Counted from the stretch's first letter, positions 23,615 through 34,948 are shown. The stretch: DNA of 64,000 bases from Echria macrotheca (GCA_030411725.1 MU839828.1:2914001-2978000); one strand, 5' to 3'. The notes: generated by a model not told the origin, from the sequence alone. Made by a program: numbers and translations.

Positions 23615-25532
23615 ATGGATATGCTATTGTCAAGGATTGCTAACCAAGCAGTCAATTTGGCAGTGAAATCCGCAGTTATTTATGCTTCCGATCATGCGTA
23701 TCGGCAGTATAACCGCCTGCTTAAAACGGTAAATGACCCGTCCATTCATGCAGAGCTGAAAGCCTTGCAAAAGACACTCGAGAACAAGGTCAAGGTAACG
23801 GAAGCTACTCTGTCAGTAATTCTGAATTGACCACTAATATGTCATTCAGATCCTCTCTCCGGCCATCGATCTGATCGAGTTCAAGTCAGGACGAGGCAAC
23901 GTGTTCCTGGAGTCCGCCCTCCCACTAGCCAAGTCTCTCCATCGCGAGATCGTCCGGCTGGGAAAACAGCTTGATGATGCTGCCACATCCGAAGAGGCGT
24001 TGCGGCAGGCGGCTGGAGGCCAGGCCTCAATGTCCGCCGGCCGTCACGCCGAGCTCCAGCTGATTCTCAAAGAAGTCAAGACGTTGATTGCTCGCATCGA
24101 CAGAGATATCCCCTTGATCCACCTTGCCATCACCAACTCCGGGGAGAAGATGAACTCGGCACTGTCACCGGGAATATCACCATCGAGGATGATGCAGGCC
24201 AGCTGGCTTCTCAACTATGCCGATCTGCAATTTGCACACGACCCGAGCCGCCCTGTCCAGGTAGGACCCTCCTTTACACTGTCTCTCTACATGTTATTCC
24301 TGGGTCATTCAACAGCAAAGGCATCTGCCGAAACCGATGGGACATTGGGAAGCCCCGAGCTGGCCGGAGGACAGGTACCAGCGGAGGAACCACCATACGG
24401 TCTGGGGGAGGGGGAGCGTAAGCCGATATGGCAGGAAGTAATGCACAAGGCACGCGTTAGGCTTTTTCGGACCCCGATAGGCTGGACGTTCGAGCGAGCT
24501 CGAGGGTATTGTCCGCCCGGGTCGCCTGACTTGACAGTCGCCGAGAAGTACTCGGCTACCTCAGCTACGGAGACGCTCACGCAGCCAGAGCACTACTCGT
24601 ACCATCTGGAGATTATTGAAGACCTCGACGATGGCCGTCTTCACGAAGAAGGGTCTGGCACGGGCGTATTCGACGATATAACCCTGGCGGGTATTCGAGA
24701 ATCCGTTCCCGTACACCAGATCGCCAAAATATTCTATACGGATACCGGCAGGCTTCTCAGTATCAAGGGCACGGGGGACGGCGATAACAGCCCTGTCCTC
24801 CTACTGAAGAGAGATGCCGAAGCCCGGACCCCAACTTCACTGCGGCAGGAATGGCACGAGGACGCGAGCGACGGCCAGTCGGAGCCAGATGACCAGTGGG
24901 AGGTCGACCGACAGCTACAAGAGGAGACTCAGCTCGCAAGGTCAACAACAGTTTCGTCGAAAGAAACGAGAAAGAGCAGCCTCCCGGCACATCTTGACCC
25001 AGAATGGCTCGCTCTGGAGGTGTTTTTCGAGGACGACGATGACCAGACCTCTGAGGATGAGTGCGACGAGGACGAGAAGGCAAATACCAGTGACTCTGGC
25101 GCCGATATCTCGACTGTGGCCGTGGTTGATTCAAAACTCGGCAGCAATCTCGAAGGACAAGCACCAGAGTCTGACTTGGTGGCCCAATTGCAGACCATCA
25201 CGCTTGGTATCGATTCGCCTGGTCCGGCCGTCTCGCATCTCCCTTCCGGAGACGTTGAGCGGGTGTGCACAGATACGACCGAGTCGCGAATAGCAAGGTC
25301 ACCATTCGGGTCTGTGGTTACGTCGTTGTCGCTTCTCGAAATGTTGATACGGCTTACGAGTCTGCAGGAGTTCCAGCAGACGCCGCATCTGGCGATTCCA
25401 GATCACGTTCTGACTTTCTTCCTTGACGATACATCGACGACGGGACTAGATGGGGAGGCACATTGGGCTTTGAGGAATGAGGCAAAACGGCGGGTTGGAT
25501 TTGATCCATATACTGATACCCCTCCGAAATAA
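23615..25532 (+). CDS. YRB30: Ran-GTP-binding protein Yrb30
   Basis: Exons 23615–23794 and 23850–25532 give 620 residues. The frame is open upstream, but MDMLLSRIANQAVNLAVKSA is where family members begin. The conserved N-terminal block continues through YRQYNRLLKTV, ENKVK|ILSPAIDLIEF and RGNVFLESALPL, then VGPSFTLSLYMLF. A GT..AG pair around the last segment (from 24260) could be read as an intron, but the segment looks conserved, so I keep it. The C-terminal half is acidic and likely disordered. In yeast, Yrb30 binds Ran/Gsp1-GTP and affects its hydrolysis, linking it to nuclear transport. Confidence 0.85.
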
Positions 25533-25862
25533 ACCGTAGAGTCGTATAAAACAGAGTGCAGTGTCGTTGGGAAAAGGTTGTATCCAGACAGTGCAAGTTA
25601 GGCTGTAATGTCGTGTAATTACAGGCAGCGGTACCCGCCGGACGTCGCCACCCCTTATTGCTTGGCATCCTGTCAAGCTGTTGGCGCCGCGGGGTCCTTC
25701 ACCAATTTTGGTTGCCTTGGTGCCCGTCCCATTTCGTCATCCAAGTAAACACGCGACAAGAAGCACTTAAACGCGGCGCATCAGCCATTTGACTCGACGC
25801 GACGTGGCGCAGCGCCTTCCAGACCTCTTCGAAGCGCATCTTGCAGTCTTTGAGCGCTACTC
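25533..25862. other. Spacer between YRB30 and the SNF2 gene
   Basis: 330 bp with no gene. It holds the YRB30 3'UTR and the promoter of the next gene. Confidence 0.4.
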
Positions 25863-28800
25863 ATGAGGTAAACAAACACGGGCGTTTGCATTCAGCGGTG
25901 TGGCGATTTGGAAAGAGCGACGCTGACGGTGCGAGCAAACAGAAAGCCGGGAAGCCACTTCGCAGTCCAACCGCAGAACAATCTTTTGTCGGATGAAACG
26001 CCGTCGTTTGGGCGCGACAAAGTCAAACGACCTGCTCGCAAATCCAGCGCAGAGCTGAGACAGAGCTTCTACGACCTCGTCCAGTCGACCACAATCAGCT
26101 ACTCCAGCCCGTCCGAACCGCCTCCCCAGCCCAAGATGCCCCTCTCCCGGTCGCCGTCCTTCGGCGACGATGATCTCGAATTCATAAGCTCGCAGACGGC
26201 CAACATGTCGCTCGGTCCGCCGTCGGGCACACCCTTGAAGCCCATTGCGAATATCGATCCCGAGGTTATTGACCTCTCGGATAGCCCCGTCGCAACCAAA
26301 GCTGCCACCCCGACGCCCACATTCGGCCGCCCGACGCAGCTCCAGTCGCAGTTTGTCAAGCGAAAAAACGACCCAAACAATATATTTATCCGCCAGAAGA
26401 CGCACGCTGAGTTCCACCGAGACCTCTACCGCTCCAAGGGCGGACCGCTGAAGCCGAAGCAAGAGTCTAAGAAAGCCCCTGCTCTGCAGATGTTCTCCTC
26501 TATGAGCGAGAATGCTCTTCCGGCATCGCAATCGTCGCAATCAGCGTACGCTGACCAGACCTTCTACACCGATCCCGCCAAGGCCTCAGCAGATCTCAAG
26601 GCTCTCCTAGAAGGCGGGTTGGAAGACGACGAGGATGAGGAAGAGGATCAGCAAAGTGCCAAGCCAAAGGAAGAGGTATCAGAGGACGGTACACTTGAAG
26701 GCATCAACGTGAAGCTGCTCCCACATCAGGTTGAAGGTGTCAAGTGGATGAAGAACCGAGAACTTGGCCCGCTTAAGAAGGGAAAAGTACCAAAGGGAGG
26801 TATTCTAGCTGATGATATGGGTCTCGGGAAGACCCTGCAAAGCATATCGCTCATCATCAGCAACATGATGCCCGGGCCTGAGGATAAGGGATGGAAGAAG
26901 CATTTCGAGAACATCAAGAAGGCAACCCTGGTGGTGGCGCCTCTTGCCCTCATCCGACAGTGGGAGTCTGAAATCAAGGAAAAGGTTGACAAGAAGCATG
27001 CGCTTAAAGTCTGCGTCCACCACGGCCCGCAACGAACCAAGGACCCCAAAGTTCTAGCGAAGTACGACGTTGTCATAACAACCTACCAGATCCTCGTGTC
27101 CGAACACGGTAACAGCAGCGCTACACTACAGGCTGGCTGCTTTGGCGTGCACTGGTACCGCGTCATCCTGGACGAGGCGCACAGCATCAAGAACCGTAAC
27201 GCCAAGGCGACAAAGGCTGCATGCGAGCTGCGGGCCGAGTACCGTTGGTGTCTCACGGGAACACCAATGCAAAACAATCTCGACGAGCTGCAGTCGCTCG
27301 TCCACTTCCTGCGTGTGCCACCCTACGACGACCTGGCCGAATGGCGCAAGCATATCGATGCGCCCATGAAGAGTGGCAAGGGCCACATTGCCATTCGACG
27401 TCTCCACAGCATCTTGCGATGTTTCATGAAGCGCCGCACCAAGGATATTCTCAAGGAGGAAGGCGCGCTCGTTGCCGGAGGTAAAAAGGCGCTGGATAAG
27501 GCTGCGGCCAAAGCGAAGGCTAGAGAAGATGCTGGCGAGGAGCCGGAAGTGGAGACGGACGCTTCAAAGCCTACCTTCAAGATCACAGAGCGAAAGGTCG
27601 TCACGGTTGAGACCGAGTTCTCACCCGCCGAGCGAGAGTTTTATGACATGCTCGAGGCGCGCGCCGACAAGAGCCTCGAGAAGATGATGAAAAACAAGAT
27701 CAACTATGCCAATGCCCTTGTCCTGCTTTTGCGACTCCGGCAGGCATGCAACCATCCTCGACTGTCGGAATCCAAAATCGACAAAGACCGGGAGGCGCTT
27801 GCCGCGGACACGGCCGCTCAGCCGAAAGCGGCGGATACAGATATCGATGCGCTAGCTGACGCCTTTGGGGGTATGGGGATACAGACCAAGCAATGCGATA
27901 TGTGTCTGAATGATCTTTCCACAAAGGAGGTTATCCAGGGTCTCATGAGATGCACTGGGTGCACAGAGAGCTTGGAGAAGGTGTACGGGGAGAGTCCTGC
28001 GAAGAAGAAGTCGAAGAAGAAGAGCAGGAGGGTCAGCGTTGTAAAGGAGGAGATTAAGATTGAGAAGGTGGACAAACGGAAGCCGCGGAATCGGAAGATT
28101 GTCGCTGATAGCGACGACGAAGACGAGGAGGATGGAAGCTGGATAGTACCGGAAGATCAGCGCGGCTCGCTCCGGCTTGGCAAGGCAGGAGGGTCGGAGG
28201 ATGAAGATGCGGAGGGCGGCGGCGATGATGTGGGCTCAGAAGACTCGGACCACCCCTCCGAGCAAGACGACAATGGTAGTGATCTCGACAGTTTCATCGT
28301 GGACGACGAGAAGGTGAAAGCGGAGAGACCGGCCGACTCTGACTCGGAGGGTGACACGTATGTGTCTGTGTCTAAGATCCATTCGCAACAGGTCGCCGAT
28401 CCCTCTGGTTCTGAAGTTACAGATTCAGATGCCTCTGATGCGTCAAGCATTTCGGCATCAGAACTTGCGTCCGAGTCCGATTCGGACAACGATACGTTTC
28501 CTAGCGCCATGGCGATATCGAAGATCCAGCGGGCTGCCAAAACCAAAAAGAAGAAGGAGAACAACTCAGTCATGGTATCGGCCAAGATCCGGGAGCTTCT
28601 TAGTATCTTGCGGAAGGAGGCAGGGGAGCACAAGTTTATTGTCTTCTCCCAGTTCACCTCAATGCTGGACCTTGTAGAGCCCTTCCTGCTATCTCAACCA
28701 GGTCTGAAGTTTGTCCGGTACGACGGCAAGATGGCGAACGATGCCCGCGAGGCGGCCCTCCACGCGCTGCGAACCGATCCTCATACTCGGATTCTACTGT

Positions 28801-29249
28801 GCAGCTTGAAGTGCGGCTCTCTCGGTTTGAATCTTACTGCGGCCACGCGCGTCATCATCGTGGAGCCGTTCTGGAACCCGTTTGTGGAAGAGCAGGCGAT
28901 CGACCGGGTGCACCGGCTGACGCAGACGGTCGACGTGGTGGTTTATAAACTGACGGTGGCCGACACGGTGGAGGCGAGGATCCTGGAGCTGCAGAACAAG
29001 AAGCGGCTGCTGGCCGAGGCGACGATCGAGGGCGGCATGCGGAAGAAGGACAAGGGCGGGCTCAAGCTCGGGCTGCAGGAGATGCTTGAGCTGTTCAAGC
29101 ACGACGCGCGGGCGAGTCTTGGTGGTGGTGCGGATATCTGGGCAAATGGCGTGGATGCCAAGGTTGTTGCTCAGGACTTGGGGGGTTTGTCGAGGGGGGT
29201 GAGGAAGGAGAAGAAGAAGGAGCATGAGGTTTATGGGAGGCGGTGGTAG
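25863..29249 (+). CDS. SNF2-family ATPase (Rad5/Rad16/Uls1-like branch)
   Basis: The long frame is open from about 25896 to the stop at 29247 (about 1110 residues). Its 5' end is uncertain. The first internal ATG is at 26134, but the sequence before it still looks coding. An ATG at 25863 with a 48-nt intron (25868–25915) would give MRATLTVRAN; its acceptor is weak. Motifs: LLPHQVEGVKWM, ADDMGLGKT (26811–26834), ILDEAH (DEAH at 27171), LTGTPMQNN, then the helicase C lobe with VFSQFTSMLDL, LLCSLKCGSLGLNLT and QAIDRVHRLTQ. Between the lobes sit two CxxC pairs (27894/27903 and 27951/27960), then Lys-rich and long acidic stretches. It is a nuclear DNA translocase, probably for chromatin or repair. 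The exact orthologue is unsure. Confidence 0.88.
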
Positions 29250-30194
29250 TTTTTTGGGGGGTCTTGTCGTATGTCTTTGATGGGTTGGGAATAGACGCAT
29301 GGGTTTATGGGATAGCGTGGATTGTATGGATACCTTGCGGTTTCTTGTCGATAGACGGGTGATGCTGTACATGTCTGGACACATGGGAATATTGACTTGG
29401 TTCTTTAGCTTGGTGGGACGTGGTCTTTTACCGGATATGCTTGTGACGACTGGGCCCGGTTCCATACATGCTGTGATCCATAACCGGCTTAGGAAGGTGA
29501 CTAGAGGAAGGAATGAGTCGTGGTCTATCTCCCTGTTTTGTATCGATTACGTGTCTCGGGCCGCGTAACACACACACATACACGTCCAGAGTTGTCTCCA
29601 ACCCCACAGCATATAAACGACCCAGATGGATATAAGACAATTCAATCCTGACGTCGGGCATTTTTTATTATTCGTTTCTTGAGTTGTCGATTGCGAAAAC
29701 CTAAGCGATCCGCTTTCTAATGAACCCCCCTGATGAAACCCCCCCCCCTTTCCCAAAGAGACTTTTCAAGATCTATGGAGATATTACAATCCGTTTCCCC
29801 GTTTCTCACACAACACGAGCCCCGTTTATTATATCGTCCTACTGTCCATATCCCAATCCTGTCGCGCCCCCGTTCTGAGGAATGCCGACGAAACCTCATA
29901 AAAGAGTATATATCCAAGAGAAAAGAAAACAAAAAAAACGAATCATGTCCCTGGGTATCGTAAGTCATATAATATAAATCCCCGCTTTTCCCTTTCCGCC
30001 CCTTCTCGTCACTCCATTTCACTCCTTTCCACAGACTTTTCCCAACCCCCCCCCCTGCTCGTCACTCCATTTCACTCCATTTCACAAACTTTTCCCACAC
30101 CATCACCATCACCAGCACCAGCACCACCAACACCAACACCAACACCAACACCACCCAATCAACCGGGAGACCAAAAAAAGGGGGTGGAGGAAAT
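29250..30194. other. Convergent 3' region with simple-sequence tracts
   Basis: It lies between the 3' ends of the SNF2 gene and the left tetraspan gene. No gene is seen. It contains C homopolymers near 29739–29749 and 30046–30056. A CACCA/CCAACA-type repeat at about 30099–30158 would be a TGG/GTTGGT tract in the tetraspan 3'UTR. Confidence 0.5.
30099..30158. repeat. CACCAT/CACCAG/CCAACA simple repeat
   Basis: Imperfect short-period repeat of CACCAT, CACCAG and CCAACA units just downstream of the left tetraspan gene's stop codon. Confidence 0.8.
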
Positions 30195-31677
30195 TCAATA
30201 CCCCCCCGAATCCTTCATCCCCTGCGCCCTAGTCTCCCCCTTGACATACCCGCTCAACCGCATCTCGTTACTATCCTCATCGCCATGCCCCTCCATCATC
30301 TGCCGCCCGCCGGCCCGTCCCGGCTCGTAGGGGGGCAGCATCGGTTCCGAGGGTCTCATGCCGTCCGAGACCAGGGCTGATTCGGCTGCCGTGTTGCTGT
30401 TGTTGTCTTCTTCCTCGGGGAGCATGGGCATGGACATTGACATGGACATGGAGGAGTGGTGGTGTGGTGGTGTTCTGTGATGGTGGTGATGTTGGTGATG
30501 ATGTGGTTGGTGTTGCATCCCGTCAGCGACGACTAGACTTGCGTCGTCTGTGTCGAATTGATGGGGGTGCATCCTGAGGTCGGCATCGTCGTCATCGTCG
30601 TGTAGGGGGACGGGGACGAAGTCGTTGGTCTGGGATGAAGAGGAAGAGGAGGGTTGTGAGTTGGAGTTGGGGCCGGAGATGGGTTTGGGATGGGGGACGA
30701 CGGGAACCCTCCGCGGCGGGAGGGGTGGGATGACGGCCTGGGGGATTGGACGGCGGGGGATGGCGTAGGAGGATCGTGGGTTGTTGGTGGTGGATGAAGT
30801 CAAGGTGCTGCGCAGGGAAGCGCTGCGCGTGATAATGCCCTCGCTCGGCGGGGCCGGGGACCTGCCGGGGAGGGGCTCCCGGTCGAGCGGGGAGTCGAGC
30901 AGCTTGAGTTCGACGTTGTAGTCGAGGAGCTTGGTGACTTTCGTGTTCTTTGTGTGGGTTGTCTCGTAGATGGAGAGGGTGCCGAGGACGATGGTGACGA
31001 TGTAAGTGAATCTAAAGGGACAGGATTAGGTGAGGTGAAAGGGTGGTTGGAGAGAGAGAAAACTAACACTAGGGCCACGGAAATGATGAAAAAGGCGCGC
31101 TCGTAGCCGCAAAAGTGGTCGAGCTGGCCTTTTTGGCCGGAGCTCTCGTCGCTGAAGCCCGGCGTGGTGAAGTACGTGCCGTCGTCGGCGTCGAATCCTT
31201 TGGGAAAGGTTACTAGACCGACCCGTGTTAGTCCCCCCGGAAAAAAGAATTGTTTCGAAACGGGACTTACAATCGGCCCTGGTCATGCCGTGGCAGTGGT
31301 CGGGCAGGCCGGCCCGGGAGAGCATACACACGATGGCGATGTCGGCGGCGCAGAAGAGGATATCCAGACTGACAAACGTAACGAGCCATCCTTTTTTCTG
31401 AGTGCGCCTGCCGGTGTTTTGGAGTATGAGGGCGAGCACCGTGTACAACAGCAGGATACAAATCTTGGTCCTGACGTCAGCAACGAAGGGGGAGATTGAT
31501 CGGAGAGAGAGAAAAAAAACATACCAGTAGTTCGAGAACACACATGCTCTGCGTAAGGCCCAGTCTCTTGACGGAAATCCAGGCCGTGAGGAAACCATTC
31601 AGGCCGGCCGAGGTCAGGGCGCCCAGCAGCTGGAAGATGCGGGTGAACATCAACCAGCGCGAGAGGGACCAGGTCAT
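30195..31677 (-). CDS. Four-helix (MARVEL-like) membrane protein, left member of a divergent pair
   Basis: Exons 31677–31525, 31463–31271, 31212–31068 and 31011–30195 give 435 residues with intron phases 0, 1 and 2. Four membrane helices are seen: one in exon 1 (RIFQLLGALTSAGLNGFL), one across intron 1 (VLELL|ICILLLYTVLALI), one in exon 2 (VSLDILFCAADIAIVCML) and one across intron 3 (FIISVALVFTYIVTIVLG). A loop between helices 3 and 4 has Cys residues (HCHGMT, HFCGYE). The tail is long, cytoplasmic and disordered, with Pro runs, a His tract and (SM)n, and contains LVSDGMRP. This layout fits fungal MARVEL-type proteins. No function is known to me. The acceptor of intron 1 could also be a CAG six bases upstream if a different donor is used. 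Confidence 0.75.
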
Positions 31678-32609
31678 GGTGATGAAGCTAGTGCCTAGCT
31701 GGCCGCCCGTGGTTTTTGTGTAAGAGACAGGACGACCATGGGTCGCAGAGATGAAGCACTTGAGACGGTCGAGAGAGAAACTGTATACAAGTCCAAGAAG
31801 TCATGAATTTGTCTGGAAAAGAGAGAGAACAGCAAGCATCTAATGCCAGGGGAGGCTGTGCTGTTGTGCGCTGTGTGTGCTGTGCTTCACGCGCTTTCCC
31901 AGAGTGCTACTGCGGGTTCGTTTTCATTCACTGACACCACCCCCAACCCACCGGTCGTTCAATCCTATCCGAGAAGAACTGCAAAGGGTCCACCGGTTGG
32001 AACGAACCATCGGAAGCCGCGATGCGCCCATTGCCATGATCGGGGTCCAACAACTCGCCGTTAACGTTAGCCTGTCCCCGCCACAGCCCGTTTTTAACTT
32101 GGAAAGCGCGTCGAAGCGTGTTTCCTCAGCTTTCTGTCACCCCCCACGCGCGCGAATTGGCAGTTGCCGACAGAAGTTCCCAGCTTCCCATGCACCCTGA
32201 TGTTGTTCAGTCCCAACGGAATGTTCCGCGTGGGAGAAGTCGGGCCAGACGATGCAAAAGGGATGCGTAATCGACGTCCAGCGACTCCCCAAACGGCTAG
32301 CGGGGCCGCCGCGAGGGGGGCTGCGCCTCAGAGCTTGGCACAAACTAGGCAGCCTGGCACGGGCCATCCTGCCGCCCCTGGCTGGATTGGCCAATGCGGC
32401 GTGAAACGAAACGACGCGGCCCAGAATGCGCTCAAGGCAGCCGGTCATGCCTTATGACCTGAGGAAGGAACCATCCCGTCATCATGGAGGGGTATCCGTC
32501 TGGTCTTTTCACCTTCCCTCGCTCGGCAGCTCCAGTCTTTCCGGCACCTGTTGCCAGACCCGCTGTCTGTGAATAACTTCGATCGATACTAAATACGGTG
32601 TCATCGACC
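31678..32609. promoter_or_regulatory. Bidirectional upstream region of the tetraspan pair
   Basis: 932 bp between the two divergent start codons with no supported gene. Any shared regulation of the pair would be encoded here. No specific motif could be recognised. Confidence 0.5.
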
Positions 32610-33911
32610 ATGACTGTCGCGCCATCAGCCTTCGACCGGCTGGCCCGGAGACCCGTCAGCCGCATCGCTTCCCGCCTCACCGAGAGGCTCGGCGCCGAGT
32701 GCAGCACCCAAGACAGCACCACCGTCGCCAGCAGGATATGCCTTGTTCGGGAGCGACTCAGGACGAGGTTTCGCTGTCGAGGCCGGACGCAAACTGAGAA
32801 GCCGGCCAAGAAGCCGCGGCACTGGCTCAACGTGTTTGCAACAACCAACCGCGTCTGGCAGTGTGTCTCAGCCTTCGTGCTGTATTCCATCTATGTCTAC
32901 TTTGTCTTTGATGCGAAGTCGACGACGCTTCCCGACCAGATACGGTCGGACGCTATCGCGGGCATCGTATGTGTTTGATACCAACAAGTCCGCAACATCC
33001 GCTGACTGTTTGCAGGCGCTCGCTTCCATCAGCTACCATGTCAATGTTCTACTCATCGCCTTTCTGCTGCGCAAGTCAGAGGAGACCAGAGGATGGCGCT
33101 TCTTCGCCGTCGGCTCGATTCTGGGTGACATCTGGATGATGGGCTACGCCATGTCCAAGCTGTCGATCCTCAGTGCCGTCGGCGTGACGGGTGCATGTCA
33201 CGGCCAAGAAGAAACAAGTTGTGAGTATCCAGTGAAAGATGAAGATGGACGCAACTAACAGGTTCCAGCCTTGAAAGCCATGTTCCGAAATGGCGCAGCG
33301 TTTGCCAAGCACAAATTCGGCTGGGGAGCTCACCACAACCACGCCGAGGTGGATCTATCCTGCTGTCTACCCAAGATTGTGTACATGCTGTGCGCTATCG
33401 CCATGTACGTACCACCCGAGAGTTTTAGTTCGGTTTCAGCTAACTCTGTAGCTTTTCTTATACCTTTTCGATCCTGTTCACCGGCATGCAGCTGCAACGC
33501 CACCGGAGAAGCGACGTCTCGATTCACCACGCAGGCCACGTGGAAGAAGCCGTCCCACTGCCCGACAGGACGCCACCGGCTTCGGCTGCTTTGAACTACC
33601 TTTTGAGTGCTCCGACCCCGTCGCCTGCCCCTATATCAGAGAGGCCCCCCGTACAGGTCTTTGCTGTGTCTGTTCCCAACTCCTCGTACGCTCCCAGGCG
33701 CTCGACATCTGAAGACCTGCCCCGCTACGCGTCAACCGAGGACCCAGAGTTCGAGATGCCCAGGGGCCGGCTGTCGCAGGAGACGACGTCGTCGTTCAAC
33801 CCGGATTTGTATCTTGTCTCGGACGGTTTCCGTCCTGCACCAGAACTGCCGTCATATTCCAGCCGGCCGCCATCATACCGGAGCGGACCACCCAGTGTTC
33901 GGAATTTGTGA
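32610..33911 (+). CDS. Four-helix membrane protein, right member of a divergent pair
   Basis: Exons 32610–32966, 33016–33220, 33269–33404 and 33452–33911 give 385 residues, again with intron phases 0, 1 and 2. A basic N-terminal extension of about 75 residues precedes the first helix (VWQCVSAFVLYSIYVYFVF). Helices 2 and 3 lie in exon 2 (ISYHVNVLLIAFLL, SILGDIWMMGYAMSKLSIL). Helix 4 spans intron 3 (YMLCAIAI|FSYTFSILF). The loop before helix 4 is rich in His and Lys. The disordered tail holds LVSDGFRPAPELPSY, close to the LVSDGMRP of its neighbour. It appears to be a diverged paralogue. Function unknown. Confidence 0.75.
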
Positions 33912-34254
33912 GGACTGATTTGTGACTGGCGTTTGGGTACTGGGTGGCTGGGTAGGGCATGGCGTTGGGTACATATTTTGTTTGTTCTGGCGGCGGAGGA
34001 AACTGTCGATAATCTCTAATATTATATCCCGGTCAGGTCGGATTGGGTGAGAAATTACACATATGAAATATATTCGGTCACTCACTGAACTTGGAAAGAA
34101 TGAAGTGGTTGGACTCTTTTTTGGGGAGGTCTAGCAAAGTTCTCCGTCGGTTGTTTACAACGTTGTGTCCAACTACAAGTAGATCTTTTTGGTAAAAGCG
34201 ATTTGGGAGGAAGAGAGGGCGGTTTATTGCAAGACGTTTGTATGCTTTTTTGTT

Positions 34255-34528
34255 GACCTTGATATATTATTATTATTTGTCTTAAACCGTAGGAAGCCGA
34301 AGGCTTCCACCCCTAAGGGGTAGGCGGTCCCTCTTCTATATAGTTATAGCACATGAGTGCCTTCTATCTAATCTCGGTGCGCATACGCTCCGAGTACATA
34401 TCTAAATGCTCCTTCGCAATCCACTCGATCGGGCTCTTCTGCACCCAGGATGCGATTGTGACAAAGGAAATAGAAAAGAAGAGAGTGAAAAATGTGAAAT
34501 GGGGGTCCGAGGGGACCTTGATATATTA
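34255..34528 (-). pseudogene. Relic of a membrane-protein C-terminus between 15-bp direct repeats
   Basis: On the minus strand, 34525–34364 reads without a stop for 53 codons. It encodes a hydrophobic helix (FTFFTLFFSISFVTIASW) followed by VQKSPIEWIAKEHLDMYSERM and a natural-looking end. This looks like a true protein C-terminus but has no start. Upstream in the same frame are a TAA and a TGA. GACCTTGATATATTA occurs at both 34255–34269 and 34514–34528, bracketing the segment. Either a truncated copy was inserted with a target-site duplication, or this is the decayed end of a resident gene. I do not recognise the family. Confidence 0.4.
34286..34328. repeat. Double-hairpin element
   Basis: Two perfect hairpins stand side by side: GGAAGCC–GAA–GGCTTCC (34292–34308) and ACCCC–TAA–GGGGT (34309–34321). 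They are enclosed by ACCG (34286–34289) and CGGT (34325–34328), so the whole could fold as a three-way structure. It is GC-rich in otherwise AT-rich DNA. It resembles the mobile double-hairpin elements known from some fungal mitochondrial genomes, but its origin here is unknown. Confidence 0.75.
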
Positions 34529-34937
34529 CTTCATGGGATATATTCAGTATATATGTTTCCCTGACGTGCATGGCAGCTCTTTCCCGAACCAGATGTCCCA
34601 GGTATGATGACGGTGCTAGTCCCATGTATACTTTACTTATATGCTGGATTGAAAGCTTTAAAATATCGGGCTGAGCGGCCAGTGACCGGTGTCTATCGCT
34701 AACCTCAATAACCCCCCCCCCCGCTTCCTTTTTTTTGTTTCCCTCTTCCTTTACAATACGATATAGACTAGTCTACTCTTCGGGCCCGGAATGCGTATTA
34801 TTGTATTATACAGAACTAGCAGGAGTCGAAAGAAGTGATTCGTTTCCAGAGATGATAAGACACCCAGTGGCAGACATCCCAAGACAGACACCACCTATTT
34901 ATCCTGTCAGGGGTTACCACGATTCCATCTACTCACG

Positions 34938-34948
34938 ATATATATATC
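34938..34948 (+). promoter_or_regulatory. TATA box of the 5S rRNA gene
   Basis: A TATATATAT tract lies about 25–30 bp before the 5S start. Neurospora 5S genes carry a required TATA element at this distance. Confidence 0.65.

Noticed and set aside
24260..24316. Possible intron in YRB30
   Set aside because: GT and AG signals exist, but the enclosed VGPSFTLSLYMLF reads as conserved family sequence and the frame is open through it.
31464..31540. Alternative splice of the left tetraspan gene (donor GTGTGT in the ATGTGTG, acceptor CAG at 31471)
   Set aside because: It keeps the frame but removes the start of helix 2. The phase-0 choice preserves a full helix and matches the intron phase of the paralogue.
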